A DNA stretch of 64,000 bases from Enterobacter chuandaensis (lineage in GTDB: Bacteria > Pseudomonadota > Gammaproteobacteria > Enterobacterales > Enterobacteriaceae). The translations under genes were made by a program, and so were the position numbers. Every line of letters begins with the position of its first letter. Position 1 is the first letter of the stretch. Shown piece after piece: positions 61,652-64,000 of this stretch. The stretch spans positions 273,014 to 337,013 of the forward strand of contig NZ_QZCS01000005.1 in NCBI RefSeq assembly GCF_003594915.1. The letters run 5' to 3'. The notes below the pieces were generated by a model that was not told the DNA's origin, did not search any database, and saw only the letters and a list, made by a program, of their open reading frames with translations.

Positions 61652-63841
61652 ATGAAACGTTCTCATCTTTGGGTTTTAAATCCTTGTTTGCTTGCAATGC
61701 TTTCTACCTCTGCGTGGGCGGAAGAACAAAAGGAAGAAAATATCGTGGTCTCCGCCAGCCGTGCGCACCGCAGCGTGGCCGAGATGGCGCAGACCACCTG
61801 GGTCATTGAACGGTCTGAGATCGAGCAGCAGGTCCAGGGCGGAAAAGAGATCAAAGAAGTGCTGGCGCAGCTGATTCCGGGCATGGATGTCAGCAGCCAG
61901 GGACGTACCAACTACGGCATGAACCTGCGTGGCCGCTCCATGATGGTGATGGTGGACGGCGTTCGTCTGAACTCGTCCCGCAGCGACAGCCGCCAGCTGG
62001 ACTCTATCGATCCGTTCAACATTGACCGCATCGAAGTCATCTCCGGCGCCACGTCACTCTACGGCGGCGGCAGCACCGGCGGCCTGGTGAACATCGTCAC
62101 CAAAAAGGGCCAGCCGGAAACCGAAGTTGAGTTCCAGACCGGGGCAAAAAGCGGGTTTAACAGCCATAACGATCACGATGAGAACGTCTCGGCTGCGGTC
62201 AGCGGCGGCAACGATAACGCCTCTGGCCGTCTGTCGGTCTCCTATCAGCGCTACGGCGGCTGGTATGACGGTAACGGCGATGAGGTGATCATTGATAACA
62301 CCCAGACCGGCTTACAGTATTCCGACCGTATTGATGTGATGGGAACAGGCACCCTCAACATCGACGAACATCAGCAGCTGCAGCTCACTACGCAGTACTA
62401 CAAGAGCGAATCCGACGGCAAGCATGGGCTGTATCTCGGGAAGAACTTCTCGGCGGTAACGGGGGATGCGACCGCGTACAACAAGGATAATCTCGATTCT
62501 GACCGCGTGCCGGGCACCGAGCGCCATCTGATTAACCTGCAGTACTCCAATACCGATTTCTGGGGCCAGGACCTGGTCGCGCAGATTTACTACCGTGACG
62601 AGAGCCTGACCTACTATCCGTTCCCGACCCTGACCAAAGGCGTGGTAAGCAGCATCGGCGCGTCCCAGCAGAAAACCGATTTCTACGGCGGCAAGCTGAC
62701 GCTGAACAGCAAGCCGGTTGACGATTTGACGCTGACCTGGGGTGTCGATGCCGACCACGAAACGTTCGATGCTAACCAGCAGTTCTTCGACCTGAGCAAG
62801 GCAGCGGCAAGCGGCGGTATGGAGCTGGACAACGCCTACAACGTGGGTCGTTACCCGGGCTACAGCATCACCAACCTCGCCCCGTTCCTGCAGGCGAGCT
62901 ACGACATTGACGCCATCACCCTGAGCGGCGGCGTGCGTTATCAGTACACCGAAAACAAGGTGGATGATTTTGTCGGTTACGCCCAGCAGCAGGCCATCGC
63001 CACCGGGAAAGCCACTTCCGCCGACGCGGTGCCGGGCGGGAAAACCGATTACAACAACTTCCTGTTTAACGCCGGGATCCTCGGTCGTCTGACCGAACAA
63101 CAGCAGCTGTGGTTTAACTTCTCCCAGGGCTTTGAAATCCCTGACCTGGCGAAGTACTACGGCTCCGGCACCTACCAGCTCAGCAACGGCCACTATCGCC
63201 TGCTGAACAGCGTGAACGTCAACGACTCAACGCTGGACGGCATTAAAGTCAATGCTTACGAGCTGGGCTGGCGCTACACCGGTGACAACCTGCGCACGCA
63301 GGTCGCGGCGTATTACTCGCTCTCGGATAAAACCATCACCATCAACAAGACGGATATGACCATCAACCTGGAAGACGACAAGCGTCGTATCTACGGGATT
63401 GAAGGTCAGGTGGACTATTTCTTCACCGACAGCGACTGGAGCACCGGCGCGAACTTTAACGCCATTAAGTCTGAAACCCGTGAAAACGGGAAGTGGGAGA
63501 AGCTGACCGTCGACAGCGCCAGCCCGTCAAAAGCCAGCGCATGGGTCAACTGGGCGCCGGGCGACTGGACCCTGCGCGTACAGAGCACGCAGACCTTTGA
63601 CGTGTCCGACTCTGACGGCAAGAAGATCGATGGCTATAACACGGTCGACTTCCTGGGTAGCTACGTCCTGCCGGTGGGGAAAGTCAGCTTCAGCGTGGAG
63701 AACCTGCTGGACAAAGACTACACCACCGCCTGGGGCCAGCGCGCGCCGGGGCTGTATAGCCCAACCTACGGTGCACCGGGTCTGTACACCTACAAAGGCC
63801 GCGGACGTACGTTTGGTCTGAACTACTCCGTACTGTTCTGA
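61652..63841 (+). CDS. iutA: TonB-dependent ferric-aerobactin receptor IutA
   Basis: This 729-residue outer-membrane receptor has a signal peptide of 23 residues (ending TSAWA/EEQKEE), a TonB box-like ENIVVSA at about 29-35, a plug domain (to about 160; RGRSMMVMVDGVRLN, SLYGGGSTGGLVNIVTKK) and a 22-strand barrel ending NYSVLF. It imports ferric aerobactin; it is also the receptor for cloacin DF13. It is in the same operon as iucABCD. Confidence 0.96.
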   Translation: MKRSHLWVLNPCLLAMLSTSAWAEEQKEENIVVSASRAHRSVAEMAQTTWVIERSEIEQQVQGGKEIKEVLAQLIPGMDVSSQGRTNYGMNLRGRSMMVMVDGVRLNSSRSDSRQLDSIDPFNIDRIEVISGATSLYGGGSTGGLVNIVTKKGQPETEVEFQTGAKSGFNSHNDHDENVSAAVSGGNDNASGRLSVSYQRYGGWYDGNGDEVIIDNTQTGLQYSDRIDVMGTGTLNIDEHQQLQLTTQYYKSESDGKHGLYLGKNFSAVTGDATAYNKDNLDSDRVPGTERHLINLQYSNTDFWGQDLVAQIYYRDESLTYYPFPTLTKGVVSSIGASQQKTDFYGGKLTLNSKPVDDLTLTWGVDADHETFDANQQFFDLSKAAASGGMELDNAYNVGRYPGYSITNLAPFLQASYDIDAITLSGGVRYQYTENKVDDFVGYAQQQAIATGKATSADAVPGGKTDYNNFLFNAGILGRLTEQQQLWFNFSQGFEIPDLAKYYGSGTYQLSNGHYRLLNSVNVNDSTLDGIKVNAYELGWRYTGDNLRTQVAAYYSLSDKTITINKTDMTINLEDDKRRIYGIEGQVDYFFTDSDWSTGANFNAIKSETRENGKWEKLTVDSASPSKASAWVNWAPGDWTLRVQSTQTFDVSDSDGKKIDGYNTVDFLGSYVLPVGKVSFSVENLLDKDYTTAWGQRAPGLYSPTYGAPGLYTYKGRGRTFGLNYSVLF

Positions 63842-63847
63842 TGCTGC

Positions 63848-63870
63848 GCGCCGCCTGCGGGCGGCGCATT
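63848..63870 (+). terminator. Aerobactin operon terminator
   Basis: GCGCCGCC-TGCG-GGCGGCGC, a very stable 8-bp stem, begins 6 bases after the iutA stop and is followed by ATTTCGTT, a weak T tract. Confidence 0.75.
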
Positions 63871-63958
63871 TCGTTGTGTAATTTCAACGCAAATTTGCTA
63901 TAAAATCAGCGATTTGCTGAAATTGTCGGCAAACGAACAAAAAGCGCGTTTTCACCCT

Positions 63959-63987
63959 TTGACAAGGCGTACCGAGGTCGTTACTAT
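63959..63987 (+). promoter_or_regulatory. Strong stable-RNA-type promoter at the right edge
   Basis: TTGACA (63959-63964), a 17-base spacer and TACTAT (63982-63987) followed by GCGCC, a GC-rich discriminator typical of stringently controlled tRNA and rRNA promoters. No open reading frame starts in the remaining 13 bases. A tRNA gene probably begins just past the window; tRNA-Asn is the likely candidate by analogy with asnT beside E. coli mtfA. Confidence 0.65.
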
Positions 63988-64000
63988 GCGCCTCGTTCAC

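Overview
The window is a chromosomal segment of an enteric bacterium (family Enterobacteriaceae, most like the Enterobacter group). Gene order from uvrC/uvrY through sdiA, the cystine transporter, fliAZ, fliC, fliDST, amyA, the fliE/fliF-R block, rcsA, dsrB/dsrA, yedP, dgcQ, dcm/vsr and mtfA follows the Escherichia/Salmonella backbone. Most of the DNA is GC-rich, genes are tightly packed, and no transposase, integrase or CRISPR array is visible.

Layout. (1) 1-2.4 kb: uvrC start, uvrY, yecF and the quorum-sensing regulator sdiA. (2) 2.4-5.8 kb: L-cystine uptake (tcyN, tcyL, tcyJ) with D-cysteine desulfhydrase dcyD. (3) 5.8-12.0 kb: fliZ, fliA, a flagellin-lysine methylase gene fliB broken by one in-frame TAA, a short flagellin gene fliC, and fliDST; fliC and fliD each have a near-consensus sigma-28 promoter. 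(4) 12.1-15.0 kb: cytoplasmic alpha-amylase, two lipoproteins and a small gene remnant. (5) 15.0-26.2 kb: fliE divergent from fliFGHIJKLMNOPQR, with an FlhD4C2 operator between them. (6) 26.2-35.5 kb: rcsA, dsrB, yodD, the sRNA DsrA, yedP, dgcQ, yodC, yedI, yedA, vsr, dcm, yedJ. (7) 35.8-37.0 kb: an OmpS1/YedS-type porin.

(8) 37.0-48.0 kb is an accessory C4-dicarboxylate module: a MurQ-like protein that has lost a catalytic motif, a DcuS/DcuR-like two-component system, an ApbE flavin transferase, a three-domain soluble fumarate-reductase-type flavoprotein with an ApbE target motif, a DASS-family dicarboxylate carrier and a class I fumarase. A perfect FNR palindrome with a well-placed -10 element sits upstream of the carrier. 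Together these predict anaerobic uptake of a C4-dicarboxylate, its interconversion by fumarase, and use of fumarate (or a related enoate) as a cytoplasmic electron sink.

(9) 48.2-53.5 kb is a group of exported proteins: an autotransporter, a TraF-like outer-membrane protein, a secreted chorismate mutase, a DUF1090 protein and a lipoprotein. (10) 53.7-63.9 kb: mtfA, then a complete aerobactin locus (shiF, iucABCD, iutA) with a Fur box at the iucA promoter. The right edge carries a strong stable-RNA-type promoter, suggesting that a tRNA gene starts just outside the window and that the siderophore locus lies between mtfA and that tRNA gene.
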